From Bryum argenteum (Eukaryota > Streptophyta > Bryopsida > Bryales > Bryaceae), in NCBI GenBank assembly GCA_037043015.1, contig CM073321.1, positions 42,180,420 through 42,244,419 of the forward strand: 64,000 nt of DNA, given 5' to 3'. Numbering within the stretch: position 1 is the first letter of the stretch; each line of letters opens with the position of its first letter. Shown here piece by piece: positions 1 to 12,175 of this stretch. Under the pieces are notes generated by a model. It was not told the origin of the DNA, searched no databases, and saw only the letters and a list, made by a program, of their open reading frames with translations. The position numbers and the translations under genes are program-made.

Positions 1-589
1 TACTCGCTGCCGACCCCAATTGCGGCAATGTACACCGTAACAGAATTGTAAACCCTAAAATTCCGCCGAACGAATACCAAAAGCAATGAACGAGCTCCGG
101 TCCACCGACGCCCGGTCCACCAACGCCCTGCTGCGCCACAACCCGTTGCACGACTTGCTGCCGAATGTTCACCAAAAGCGAGGGGACGATGATCAGCTAT
201 TGCAAGTTCAAGATTCAAAGAAAACTAAATGAGCTCAATTTGATAGAGCCTAATCTCCACTGTTTGATTCCGACACGAATGGCAAACAAATCACGATCTC
301 GATTGTTTCACCTCTCATAACGAGTGCACGACTTGAAAACCCTACGCATTGCAATGCAGAATCCTCATACAAAGCAATGACGTGATTGCTAGTTCATCAA
401 CTCCTTAGCCAGACGAGAGTCCATTTCTACGTTGCTACAGCGGCTATCACTACTAAAAAATTCAACCTAAACGTCAATCTGAGCAAAAACTTACTGAAAT
501 TGTAAAGTTGACCGGAACGCGCCCCGCTACGCGCTCCGCTCCACCGACGCCCCGCTGCCAATCGCCGACGCTACAAAAAATTCGCCGAC

Positions 590-830
590 GCTGCTCACCA
601 AACTTCCGCTGACGCTGCTCACCAATCTTCCGCCGACAACAACGCTGCTCACCGAACTTCCCCCGCCGCTGCTCACCAAACTTCCGCCGCTGCTCACCGG
701 ACTTCCGCCGCTGCTCACCGAACTTCCGCCGCTGCTCACAGAGTTCCGCCGCTGCTCACCAAACTTCCGCCGCTGCTCAACGAAATAAAGCCGCTGCTCA
801 CCAAACTTCCGCCGAATCAGCGCTGTTACA
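590..830. repeat. 21-bp minisatellite, GC-rich
   Basis: About ten tandem units of roughly GCCGCTGCTCACCAAACTTC with small variants (ACC/ACG/ACA). It is followed at 840-905 by a second short repeat of about 28 bp built from CTCCGCTGCACTCCGCCGAC. It lies in the GC-rich block at the outer side of element Y. Reading frames through it give Ser/Gly-rich repeats that I do not treat as a protein. Confidence 0.8.
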
Positions 831-1230
831 GTCTGCACTCCCCGCCGCTATACTCCGCCGACGCACTCCGCTGCACTCCGCCGACGCACTCCGCTGCACT
901 CCGCCGACTCTATCAAATTGATGCACTCCGCACTCCGCACGTCTAAACCCCACGTCGAAACCCTAAGAAACCAAAATTCCAGACAACAAAACTAAACTAC
1001 CGCCCTTCAACTACCGAAATGGCGGCAAACACAAAGTTCCAGATTCTCGCGCCAAACCCAATGTTAGAAACGACAAACAACTCAGCTCAGAAAACGAGGG
1101 AGAAAGCAAATGAGATACGACAAACACCTGAGCTCGAAAAACTAGGGAGGAAGCAAATGAGGTGAAGCAGAGAGAAAGGAGAGGAAATGGCGGCGGTGGT
1201 GGGACATCAAGACCCAATCATGAGGCGCAT

Positions 1231-1336
1231 TTCCATGCCCATGATCATGTGCATGGGCATGGTCATGTACATGGTCATGCGAACATACATGGCCATCTAC
1301 ATGACCATGCCCATGCACATGATCATGGGCATGGCA
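1231..1336. repeat. CATGNN hexamer microsatellite
   Basis: About seventeen consecutive CATG tetramers, each separated by two bases, giving a strict 6-bp period. Every unit holds the palindrome CATG. One frame reads alternating His-X residues and another reads Met-rich; neither has other coding support. Confidence 0.85.
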
Positions 1337-1467
1337 AACTTTTTTAATTCAAAAATCAATTGTGTATATTTTTTTACATTTTAACTAATTATTTTACTAA
1401 TTTTTGTCTAATTTTTTCACTAAGTCTTGACTTAGATTTGACTATTAATATTTTGGTCCAAGTTTTT

Positions 1468-1729
1468 GGCCAAGTTTTGACTAAGTAAACGTCTAGGATT
1501 TCAATGCAAGTTTTTGACGAAAATGTGACTAAGTTTAGTACTCTAAAATACTCTTAATTCTTAGTGTAGAACACAAAGTTTAGAAAGTAAATTATACCGG
1601 CCAAGTTTTGACTAAGTAAACGTCTAGGTTTTCAATGCAAGTTTTTGACAAAAATGTGACTAAGTTTAGTACTCTAAAATACTCTTAATTCTTAGTTTAG
1701 AACACAAAATTTAGAAAGTAAATTATACC
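1468..1729. repeat. 131-bp direct tandem duplication
   Basis: The segment starting GGCCAAGTTTTGACTAAG at 1468 is repeated at 1599 with only a handful of differences. The second unit ends at about 1729. Confidence 0.85.
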
Positions 1730-2816
1730 ATATCCTTTGTAAACAAAATTCTATCATGTTAGGTTTTTATCACCTACAAATGACATGCATGAAAAACCAT
1801 TTTAGAGTTAAAATACTTCTATATTATTTAGGCTCTTCTTCTTTCTAATTGTTGTGTAATATTTTGATTACCATGATATTACAACAAATATACTATATTT
1901 GTACCAACTATTTTCCTAAATGTATTAATTTCTTCTTCTTCTAAAGTATGTACTATCTTTGAATGAGCAATATTTACAAGTACAAAAAATAGTTTGACAG
2001 GATCAATGAATATATTAACCAGGAGTATAAAGCAAAAGTTCTTAAATACGGGAATATTCTTATTGTACTCCAGTCACATTGAGTAAAGTAATTAAAGTTT
2101 TAAGCGATTACAACCCAAAGTCAAGAGTTGCTATTAAACAAAAAATATCAATTTTTATTAATTTAGAAATAAAAATAATCTCTTTTTATTATAAAACCTC
2201 TACTACATAGAAAAAGAAAAAACACAAAAAAATAGAAGAAGAATCTAATCTTTAGTAATTAAGTTATTTTAGTATTAGCCGCTAATATACAATACACTTT
2301 CATGAATTATTTATTTTTTGAGAATAAGTCAATATTACATATATTATCTAATAAATACTATATTCAATACACAAAGTATTTATTTGATGACCTTAATTTT
2401 AGATTTAGGCACAAATACAAATATATTCTAAGAAATGTATTTTGTATGAATATATAATTTGAAAATAGGGATTTAGAATTCTTAATATTTCCAAATCGAT
2501 TATTTGGATAATATTTGTAATAATGAAAAGATTATTGAATACGGATAATTTGACAATTAATGGATATTTTGTAGATAATTCAATAAATATATTTATCTTA
2601 ATATAAATATAAATATAAATATAGAAATGTCATATACATATAAATATAAATATAAATATAAATGTAAATATAAATATAGAAATGACTTTATTAACACAAC
2701 ATACAATATTTTATAAATATATTATTCAGGAGATAACTATGAATAAACAAATCGTTTAATACACATATTATTTGCAAACAAAAAGGTTATTGATTAGACT
2801 ATCTAATAAATATATT

Positions 2817-2818
2817 TT

Positions 2819-2885
<67 letters not shown>
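2817..2885. repeat. (TA)n microsatellite
   Basis: About 65 bp of uninterrupted TA dinucleotides, able to form a self-complementary hairpin. Confidence 0.95.
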
Positions 2886-2889
<4 letters not shown>

Positions 2890-5119
2890 TTTAAAGAATT
2901 GATACACTCATATATATGCAGAATTGAAGTATTTCAATATAAAAGTTCAATACATAGATCATTTGGAAAATTCTATTAATAGATTATTTGAAATTATAAA
3001 CTAATAAAAAACGAATCAATTAAGTAAAGTACGTATTCAATATATTATTTAGGTAAAAGACATTAACTAATACACTATTGCATAATAGATTATTTTAGAG
3101 AAGTTAATACATAGATTATTTAGCAATAGATTATATGATACAAGTACCTGTTATTTGAGAATGTGGTGATTTTTAGTAGAGTTATTGTTCAATAGATTAC
3201 TTTATATATAGATTAGTATGAAATTTTCATATTTTTATATGACTATAAATAGAGTATTTAAAAGGAAAGTTGATAATAAATTATTGAGTAGAATATCATT
3301 TTAACAAATTAAAATTTAAGACTGTGGTTCATGAATATATGTAGAAGTGTGAAAGACCGCACAAGTGCAATTTCAAATTTTTCTTGATGTGTAATACATG
3401 TTAATTTAAAGATTTAAGTGTTGAGAAACTTAACTAAAATGCTAGTACTGCATAAGGAGCTTAAATGGAATTCTAAAATTCGAAGCTATAAATATTGGCT
3501 ATATAGTTAAATTTACATGCTACAAAAATTAAAATGACAAATCCTAGAATACTGCTTATCGATCCATTTTGAAAATATGAAAATTTGTAGTAAATTACAA
3601 AGTTGATCATGTTTAATCATTCCTTGAAATCATTTATTCATCTTCAATCTCTTTCTAAACATTGTTGTTTTTTGATCTGCGTACAAATATTTTGACAACT
3701 AAGTTAATAATCTATAAAGGAACAGTATCGTGAAGACATAAGTACGCCAATGATGTTCATGACTTTCAAGAAATAAATTAAAAGTTTGAATAATGTCTAT
3801 AATTATATTTCAGAATCACAATAATGTAAATAATACGGTACATGTTGAAAGTAAGTATTTGTAATGAGTTTCACCATGATAGTCTTCGTTTGTTTGGTAG
3901 ATGTCATTATGGTGCTCTATTAAATGACTGCATGATGAAAGTACATTAGAGAAGACAACGAATAACAACGTCGAGCTTTTCTACACTAACAATGTTTTCT
4001 ACCATCTGTACAGATATGTATGACGGTTTATATAGTATTGTCCTAAAATCACTTGCACTATAAGTGATTTTAGGAGTGGGTTCATAGGTAGTTTGAAAGT
4101 TATCTAGATGTTGCACAACACAAGTTCGGTATTAAATATCTATGAATGCATTATTAATATTTCATATATGCATATATATAAAGAAAAGATGATACATATT
4201 TGCAATTGATCCAACATTTGAACACAAAATCTAATTGTAAGAATAAACATTTACACATGAAATTAAAACGCACAAAAGTAATGTTATTTTGGTAAGCTTA
4301 ATGTTAACAGAAAACAAAATTATATACATAACAATGAGCAGGTATACATTGACATTAAGTTTAAATACATAACTTATGAACATTAGAATTTCATTTCTTA
4401 AATGTTTCAAGCTGAATTTAGCAGGTTTTATGAATTTACTTATCAAATTGTTCAAATTGTTCTTCTTAGATTACTTTGTAGGTATCTTTAATAATTCTAA
4501 ACTAAAACATATGATTTCATCATTGCTATTCATAGCTGAAGCAATTTGATAGTCTAAACTATATACCATGATTATATTTACATTATATGTATTTATATTT
4601 TGAAATATATATATTTCATATATAAATAAATAGTATATAATGTAAGATGTAATAAATAAATATTATTATATTATAATATATTAAATATAATTATAATCGA
4701 TATTACGTATATATGAATAATTTAAACACTATAAATAAAAACACTATGTATATAATAATCAAGATTTAACTATAAATTGTTAACAAGTGCATAATTACAC
4801 ATAAGAAACTTAGTATGTAGTAGAATTATAGATAAGATAATAGCTTAATACTTAATAAGACTACACTTTAAGGTAATTATTGCATCTATATTATTTTATA
4901 GGAACTTTATTAAAATAAAAGATTTAATTTTAAGCATACTCGATTTACAAAAATATGATATTATAAGTTGTATCCATTGTAATGTTTCCAAATACTTTAA
5001 TTTAGATTTTATTTTCTTATTGAGTGTTCAAAAACATAGAATACTCCAAAGTAGGTGTATAAAGATTAACATTTTTTTGGCCAATTACAAATATCACACA
5101 CCTATAATCCGAAACCCTG

Positions 5120-5145
5120 TACCCTAAACCCTAAACCCTAAAACC
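5120..5145. repeat. Short CCCTAAA (plant telomere-type) run
   Basis: Three consecutive CCCTAAA-type units, the complement of the plant telomere unit TTTAGGG, sit where the AT-rich core changes to the normal-GC leader of element Y. This is far too short to be a telomere. In plants such telo-boxes are often found in promoters. Confidence 0.6.
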
Positions 5146-5800
5146 CCAATCCCGCCAATTTTCAAATGGCGGCACATCTCTTCCCGCCCTTTCCTAAACG
5201 GACGACACCTCAGTTCGTGCCAATTTTCAATTGTCGAGACTTCGGTTCCCGCCTATTTTCAAGTATCCAAACGTCATTCCCTCCCATTTTCTATTTTTGG
5301 GTAGCACGAACAGGGTATTGCGCTATGCAATGACCTTCAAAATCGAGGACAAAATGATTCTTTTCTTCTCAATCTTTGAGGGTACTGAACTCCGTCGACA
5401 TATTTGAGTTCTTTGCGCTTCCTTCAGCTCGCTCTTCGCCTTCGCGTACGTGTTTCGCGATTGCATATATGCATGATATACGTTTAAATTTCTTTGCACA
5501 GCTTATCTCATTTTCTGATTCATTGTTCTTCATAGCTTTCTCTTTATCTTGAATACTAGTAGTTGAAAATTTCTGTTGTACGGTTGTAATTTAGTGTTTT
5601 GTAGTTAACATTTGTGCATTCGGAGCCGTTATTATTGCAATATTCTTTTTGTTTGATGCTTTCCTTGGTACAGGGGTGGGTCTTGATTCCTGCGTGTGAC
5701 GATGGAGTGAGAGAGCCCTGGTTAATCATTTCAAATTCGTAATGACTCCCGTGAAATACGCCGCAATTTTCGGGAATACTGCATGCATCATGACATGCAT

Positions 5801-6290
5801 TTTAGCTCGAGTCGAGCTAAACTGTATGCCCTGCATACTCCTGCAGTTTAGCTCGAGTCGAGCTAAACTGCAGTACGTCTTCGGTCCGAGAGTTTAACTC
5901 GAGTTGAGCTAAACTGCAGTACGTCTTCGGTCGTACAGTTTAGCTCGACTCGAGCTAAACCGCTATATGTATTCAGTGGAACAGTTTAGTTCGACTCGAG
6001 CTAAATTGTTCGACTCGAGCTAAACTGTTCGACCGAAGGTGTACTACAGTTTAGCTCGACTCGAGCTAAACTGCAGTATGCATTTGGTTCGACAGTTTAG
6101 CTCGAGTTGAGCTAAACTACACTATGTATTCAATCAAGCAGTATGTATCCGACCAATATTTCGCGTGGAGAAAATACGAAGCGCTGTAGTGAACTTAATC
6201 TTCTACTAGAGTCCAAGGCGCTCTAGGATACACAGTTTAACTGTTTCGTCGAGTACAGAATGCAGTTTAGCTCGAGTGGAGCTAAACTGT
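5801..6290. repeat. Palindrome array of element Y, 46-bp period
   Basis: Perfect or near-perfect palindromes with 10-base arms TTTAGCTCGA and TCGAGCTAAA around one central C or G. Copies start at 5801, 5847, 5893, 5939, 5985, 6050, 6096 and 6266. The first four steps and the 6050-6096 step are exactly 46 bp. The 65-bp step contains an extra half-copy of about 19 bp. Arms usually extend to CAG/CTG or GCAG/CTGC, an extension specific to this array. The array lies upstream of the start codon at 6372, probably inside a leader intron ending at the TTTTGCAG at 6363-6370. Confidence 0.9.
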
Positions 6291-6371
6291 ACAATGCGTT
6301 TTCTACTCCAGTTCGATGCTGTGGCACTATTTATATTCATATCTTCTGAGTTTGTGAAGATCTTTTGCAGG

Positions 6372-9246
6372 ATGGATTTCTCTTCGGACGATGACGCTTT
6401 GGCCGATGCACCTTTGAATCCTGGTTTACTTGCTGCTCAAGTTGTTTCCCCACGGCTTTGGACAGGGAGGACCGTTGCATTGCTCGATTCCGAAGGACTC
6501 AGAATAGCTGAGGGTTTAGTCCGAAACCTACGATCTGACGCTGTACCTGATTGTAATGGATTACTTGGTGATTCTCGAGTTGTGGTGCAAGTTTCAACTT
6601 TGTTTGTTGCGGTCGAGGATCCTGACGACTGGATTTACTCTTTCAAGTCGTGGCCCATTCAACAAGTCGTCCTAGACGGTGTGAGTCTTTTTTATCACAG
6701 TCAGCAAGACGTTTACATCAGATGGGTCCGGGAACGTAGTCGACGGCAGGGGTCATCTCGAACTCGATCCTATGATAATTCCTCGAGCAATGAGTCTTCT
6801 CCAGTTTCGCGCAAATCAGAGTTTCTGATGACTGCGGAGTCAATTAATGCGGTCGCATGTAATACGTGTTGTAGGCACAATTGTGTTCAACTATACCCAA
6901 GGGAGAAGATTAAGGTTCTCAGGCGTCGCATGTACGACAAGACAACTGTGCAGTTTAAGAACCACATCAAACTTGATGTCCATAGGTAGTTCCACAGAAA
7001 TGCTGAAAGGCAAAATGTAGTCACTCTAGAGGGTATAGATGTTTGCAAACTTGCGTGGATGAAAATCATGGGCGTGAGCAATGGTACGTTTTATCGCAAC
7101 GCCCAGAGTGCAGCTGATGGCCATGAGGCCCAGTTGCACGGGAACACGGGCTTGCGAAAGCCTAGGAGACATACGATTGTCGCTTCTGCCGCTTTAGGGG
7201 CAATACTTGATAGACATGCCGATCACATGCCTCACAAGTCCCAAAGCCTTCCATCGGGGGAGAAGGTCGTTGCCAAGGTACTTCCTTCAAGTTTTAAATG
7301 GAAGGACCAGATTCCTCTTCTTGATCATCACCTTGAAGAGTGTGGGCTTCCGCCGGTGTCAACATCAAACCTTAGTAAGATTCGCCGCCTCAGCTATCTA
7401 GAATACTATGCCAAAAGATCGGGGGACAATTTCGCGCGTTGCTCCAAGTGTGATGAGTTACAATCACTGATGAAGCTCACTCTTCCTGGGACACAATCAT
7501 CTCTTATATGGTCGAGGAAGTTGAATGTGCACTTAGATTCCGCATATGCGTACAGAGACTTATACTACCTCAACCGCTTTAGGTCTAAGGAGTCGCCTCA
7601 AGATGTTTTGGCCATTATGCACGACAAGATGGATCACTCTAAGACAGCATCACCTGCCTTGTCTCATAAGGTGAAGAACTTAGACGGACTCATGAAGTTA
7701 CCTCTTGCAGTAACGGGAAGTCTTGCTCATGGTCATGTAGACCAGCGATACGCTCATTATGGACTAGATGTTTACTCACATGATGCCAATTATACGGTTG
7801 GCTCGTTTGCAAAACTTCTGCGAGATCTGGAAGCTGCACCTAAGTCCTCATCTAGACTACTCTTTACAGAGCCCCCATCCCATCCATTGTATACTGCTCT
7901 TTTACGAGGTTCACAGGTGTGTATGGATCCATTAGGCCAGATTCCTGACATCCTAGTTCCAGCAAAGCCTTTGCCTCCGATTTTGAATGTCCAAATGGAT
8001 AATGCTGTGAGTGATAACAAGAATAGATTCGTCTTCAGTTTCTGGTCTCTTTTGGTAGCGAAGCGAGTATTCCGAGAGATCTATGTAAATTTTATGCTTG
8101 TCGGTCACACTCATGATGACATAGATGCGTTATTTGGACGTTGGAGCATGGCGTTGCAAAAGGAAGATTATCCTACCATCCCTCTTCTCATGAAATCTTT
8201 TATGAGGATTGAGAAACTTCCAGTTATTCCACACCTCGTTCAAGAGGTTCCGGACTTCAAGAAATTCATTGAAGAGTGGATGTTAGACGGCGTTGGTGGG
8301 GCATATGAAGGCGCATCAATTCAAGTTTTACATGGATCCAAGTGGATGCCCCGTAATGAAGTACAAAATTTTCTCTCACGACGAGGAATGGCTTCCTAGA
8401 GGTGATAATGCTGGTATTAAGTTGTGGAAGGAGGATTCTGAAGGTAGATCATTATGGCCACGTGGTGAACCGGATGCTATGCGACCAAACGAGATGCGCC
8501 ATTTGCCAGAGGTGGTGAAAGGGATTTCAGGCTTTGTTGATAATTGGGAACGATTATCACGTGAGTCAATTGAATCACGGAGATTGTACGAGCCTCTCTC
8601 ATATTACTGGAGCGGCGTTAAAGATGCTCTTTGTATACCCATGGATGTACTTGCATCGTCGGATAATGGGATTCCGTCAAGTTTGGAGGAACCATTACCG
8701 TTACAACATGGTTTTCGGCCGTCAACTCGACTTGCACATGCTATGGAAGATGAGTTTACTTTAGAAGGAAATGTACGCGAAGAGTACGACGACGATGATC
8801 ATTTTGTTGGCCAGAGATGTGATCGTCTTGCTCCCTCATTTCGAGTTGAACATGACCTTTATAAGGGTTATTTTGTTGCACTACGTCCATGCGGAACCGA
8901 TGGCCGGCCATTCTGGCTCGGGCGAGCAATGTCTGATCCTAATTCAAACCCAGACCTACCCAATACGGTCGACATTCAGTTCTTCCGTCCAATGTCACGC
9001 TCCAAAGAAATTCTGAAGTATTACACAGATTGGGATACAAATAGAAAGCTTCGTTGGACTGTTGAGAAAGGTGTAGATGTATCTTCGCAACCTACAGATG
9101 CTATTTTCACTGCTTGGAAATCGAGAATTATGCATTCTGACGAGGAAAGCAGTGAAGGTATAGACGCAATTATTACAATACCCAAGAAGCAGGTCGAAAT
9201 CATCAAGGCTTCTTTGCGGGAGCTTGCTTCATCGTCTCTAGAGTAG
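6372..9246 (+). pseudogene. DUF7869-like putative transposase, element Y copy (broken)
   Basis: About 957 residues. The start at 6372 directly follows a splice-acceptor-like TTTTGCAG. An N-terminal Cys cluster (CNTCCRHNC near 6860-6885) and a second CxxC (ARCSKCD, near 7430) suggest metal binding. The core has three conserved acidic motifs: HDKMDHSKT (Asp codon 7623), QMDNAVSDNKNR (7998) and GHTHDDIDALFGRW (8115-8126). This fits an RNase-H-like DDD/E nuclease. The C-terminal part (near 8860-9060) has aromatic PFWLGRA-type spacing that could be a small beta-barrel reader. One in-frame TAG at 6987-6989 and one frameshift near 8288 break it. It is clearly homologous to the G2 gene at 30491-33423. 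Family assignment comes from motif memory; the transposase role is inferred. Confidence 0.75.
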
Positions 9247-9669
9247 TCTTTAAGTATATAGTTTTTATTATGGAAGTAGGTGTGTTAGTACTTAAACTTG
9301 GTATTGACATATATATTACTTTGATATTTAGTATATAGAGTATTATATATTTTTACTATTTACTATCCATATTCAATGTATTTATTTTGTATAAGAAGAT
9401 TGTTTAAGTTGACTCCATCATTATTATCAATTGAAAGAAAATTATTTTTTGTTGGTATGTTAATCTTGACATGTATCGTATCATATATATGTATGTATGG
9501 TTGGAAACCTTTATTAAGATAAACATACTTTCTAAGATTCAAGAGGTCTCATATCATCCCCAAATATAATGGAAATTAGCATATTCAAAGTACATATGCC
9601 TACGGTGAAACCCCTCTAAATGTTAATTTTGGCTTCACCCTTTGTCTTGTTTTAATTTGGGAGATAGAA
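9247..9669 (+). other. 3' flank of the element Y transposase gene
   Basis: AT-rich, non-coding sequence between the stop codon and the putative terminal repeat. No further gene seen. Confidence 0.5.
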
Positions 9670-9697
9670 ATGTTCCAAATATAACGAATACGGGGTT
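9670..9697. repeat. Diverged terminal inverted repeat of element Y
   Basis: Aligns to the right-end repeat of G2 (52155-52182) at about 22 of 28 positions with small gaps, sharing TATAACGAAT followed by ACG. It lies about 420 bp past the transposase stop, comparable to the 466 bp in G2. A 21-bp minisatellite begins directly beyond it. Confidence 0.55.
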
Positions 9698-9699
9698 TT

Positions 9700-11237
9700 T
9701 TCTTCGAGGTTCCATGTTAGTTTCTGGAGTCCTAAGTTCTTCTTTGGAGGTCATATGTTCTTACTTGGGGGTCCCTAGTTGTTACTTGGGGGTCTCACGT
9801 TATTAGTTGGGGGTCTCAAATTAGTACTTAGGGGTCCCAAGTTGGTACTTGGGGGTCCTACGTTCTTACTTGGAGGTTCCAAGTTCATATTTGAGGTTTC
9901 AAGTTCTATCTTGAGGTCCGAAGTTAGTACTTGGGGGTCCCAAGTTAGTACTAGGGGGTGCTTAGTAAGTACTTGGGGGTCCCTAGTTTGTACTTGCGGG
10001 TCACAAGTTTTTACTTGGGGGTCCCAAATTCTTACTTGGGGGTCCCAAGTTGATACGTTAGGGTCCCTAGTTCTTACTTGGGGGTCCCAGATTCTTACTT
10101 GGGGATCCCAAGTTAGTACTTGTGCGTCTCAAGTTTTTCCTTGAGGGTCCGAAGTTTTTACATGGGGTTCTCTAGTTGATACTTGGGCGTTCCAAAATGG
10201 TACTTCAGGGTCCCAGGTTCGTTCCTGGGGCTCCCAAGTAGGTACTTTGGGGTCCCAAGTTGTTATGTTGGGGTTCCAAGTTATTACTTTGTTATTCTAA
10301 GTTGTTACTTTGGGGTCCAAAGCTGCTTCTTGGGGGTTCCAAGTTGTTACTTGGAGGTCCCTTTTCGGTACCTTGGGGTCTCAATTTAGTACTTGGCGAT
10401 CCCAAGTTGTTACTTGGGGGTCACAAGTATTTACTTGAGGGTCTCAAGTTTATACTTTGAGGTCGCAAGTTAGTACTCCGGGGTCCCAACTTTTGAGTTT
10501 TGGGTCCCAGATTTTTACTTAGAGGTCCCAAGTTTTTACTTTGGAGTGTCAAGTTGTTACTTGGGGGTCCAAGTTGTTCCTTGGGAGTCCCAAGTTGTTA
10601 CCTCAGGGTCCGAAGTTCTTACTTGGGGGTGCCAAGTTGTTACTTGGGCCTCGTAAGTTGTTACTTGTGAGTCCCAAGTTGTTACTTGGCGGTCCCAAGT
10701 TCGTACTTGGGGGTCCCAAGTTCGTACTTATGAGTCCCAGGTTTTACTTGGAGGTTCCATGTTAGTACTAGGGGGTCTCAAGTTCTTACTTGGAGGTTTG
10801 AAGTTGTTAGTTGGTGGTCCCAAGTTAGTACTTGGGGGTCTGAAGTTCTTCCTTGAAGGTTCCAAATTCTTACTTGACGTCTCAAGTTCTTTCTTGAGGT
10901 CCCAAGTTAGTACTAGGGGGTCCCAAGTTGTCACTTTGGGGTCCCAAGTTACTACTTGAGGATCCAAATGATGTACATCGGGGTCAGAAGTTAGTACTTG
11001 GGGTTCCCAAGTTACTAGATGGGGGTCCCAAGTTACCAGATGGAGGTCCCAATTTAGTACGCCGGGGTCCCTAATTAGTACATGGGGGTCCCAAGTTAGT
11101 ACTTGAAGATCCCAAGTTTTTACTGCGGGGTCCCAAGTTAGTACTTGAGGATACCAAGTTTTTACTTCGGGGTCCCAAGTTAGTACTTGAGGATCCCAAG
11201 TTTTTACTTCGGGGTCTCAAGTTTTTACATTGGAGAT
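9700..11237. repeat. 21-bp minisatellite, left part
   Basis: Seventy or so degenerate tandem units of about AGTTGTTACTTGGGGGTCCC. It starts right after the terminal repeat of element Y and resumes at 12213 after a 970-bp insertion. Long open frames on both strands are by-products of the 21-bp (multiple of three) period. Confidence 0.9.
11233..11237 (+). repeat. Target duplication GAGAT (left)
   Basis: GAGAT here and at 12208-12212 flank the 11238-12207 insertion. Confidence 0.7.
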
Positions 11238-11382
11238 TGTTAAAGAAGAACCATGCTCTACCTACCCGTAGGGCAAACATGACACAAGAGCCACTACATT
11301 GTAAAGCATGCCTAACCGCAATGTGTATAACCACACAAGGAGGCCTTTACTTATAAGAAGAAGATACAATGGGAAGATCTAT

Positions 11383-11610
11383 GACCTAGATCTGAATCTA
11401 GATCTAGATTTGGATCTGAATTTAGATCTCAATCTGGATCTGGATCTGGATTTGAATCTAAATCTGAATCTAGATCTGCATCTGGATCTGGATCTGGATT
11501 TGAATCTAAATCTGAATCTAGATCTGCATCTGGATCTGAATCTAGATCTGGATCTCGATCTGAATCTGGATCTGGATCTGGATTTGGACCTGAACCTGCA
11601 TACAAAGTCT
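11383..11610. repeat. GATCTG/GATCTA hexamer microsatellite
   Basis: About 37 units of GATCTR and close variants in a 6-bp period. One frame reads as alternating Asp-Leu/Asn-Leu. It lies inside the 970-bp insertion. Confidence 0.9.
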
Positions 11611-11649
11611 ACTCAAGCGGTAAATCAGACAGGTCGGATCTGCTAACAA

Positions 11650-12175
11650 GGCACGTCGACAGGTAAAGGTCGGGTCGACGTGAAGAGGTCGGGTCGACCC
11701 GAAAGGTTGGGTCGACCTAAAGAAGCGGGGTCGACATGAAGAGGTCGGGTCAACCTGAAAGGTTGGGTCGACCTAAAGAAGCGGGGTCGACATGAAGAGG
11801 TCGGGTCGACCTAAAGAAGTCGGGTCGGCATGAAGTGGTCAGTTCGACCTGAAAGGTCGGTTCAACATGAAGTAGTCCGGTCGACCTGAAAGGTCGGTTC
11901 GACATAAAGAGGTCGGTTTGACATGAAGTGGTCGGGTCGACCTGAAAGGTCGGTTCGACATGAAGAGGTCGGTTCGACATGAAGTGGTCGGGTCGACCTG
12001 AAAGGTCGGTTCGACATGAAGAGGTCGGGTTGACCTGAAAGGTTGGTTCGACATGAAGAGGTCGGGTCGACCTGAAAGGTCGGTTCGACATGAAGAAGTC
12101 GGTTCGACATGAAGAAGTCGGGCTGACATGATCACATGAAGAAGTCAGGTGACATGAAGAGGTCGGGTAGACTAA
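11650..12175. repeat. 19-20 bp minisatellite rich in GTCGAC
   Basis: Tandem units alternating between GGTCGGGTCGACCTGAAA and GGTCGGTTCGACATGAAGA. It is rich in the palindromes GTCGAC and TTCGA(A). It lies inside the 970-bp insertion. Confidence 0.9.

Larger units (their letters stand above)
1390..5095. other. AT-rich core of element Y, no gene seen
   Basis: Very AT-rich sequence without credible coding frames. The open frame at 4231-4455 (minus) is Leu/Ile/Asn-rich and looks like chance. The stretch holds a 131-bp tandem duplication (1468-1729), short TATAAATATAAA runs at 2600-2690 and a long (TA)n tract. It matches in position and composition the AT-rich middle of G2 (34900-42350). Confidence 0.6.
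1..9697 (+). mobile_element. Element Y: partial relative of the G2 transposon
   Basis: The layout mirrors the left half of G2 in the opposite orientation. There is a GC-rich block (1-1350), an AT-rich core (1390-5095), a leader with a periodic palindrome array (5801-6290), a DUF7869-like gene (6372-9246), and a diverged copy of the G2 terminal repeat at about 9670-9697. In G2 this gene points outwards to its terminal repeat, as here. The other half, with the gene A/B block, would lie to the left, outside the window. The left limit is therefore the window edge, not a seen end. Inferred from architecture and homology. Confidence 0.55.

Noticed and set aside
1162..1347. His-rich (HxHx) open frame
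   Set aside because: Product of the CATGNN microsatellite; no other coding support.
4231..4455. 74-codon minus-strand frame in AT-rich DNA
   Set aside because: Composition follows the local AT content, with no conserved motif or matching copy in the G2 core.
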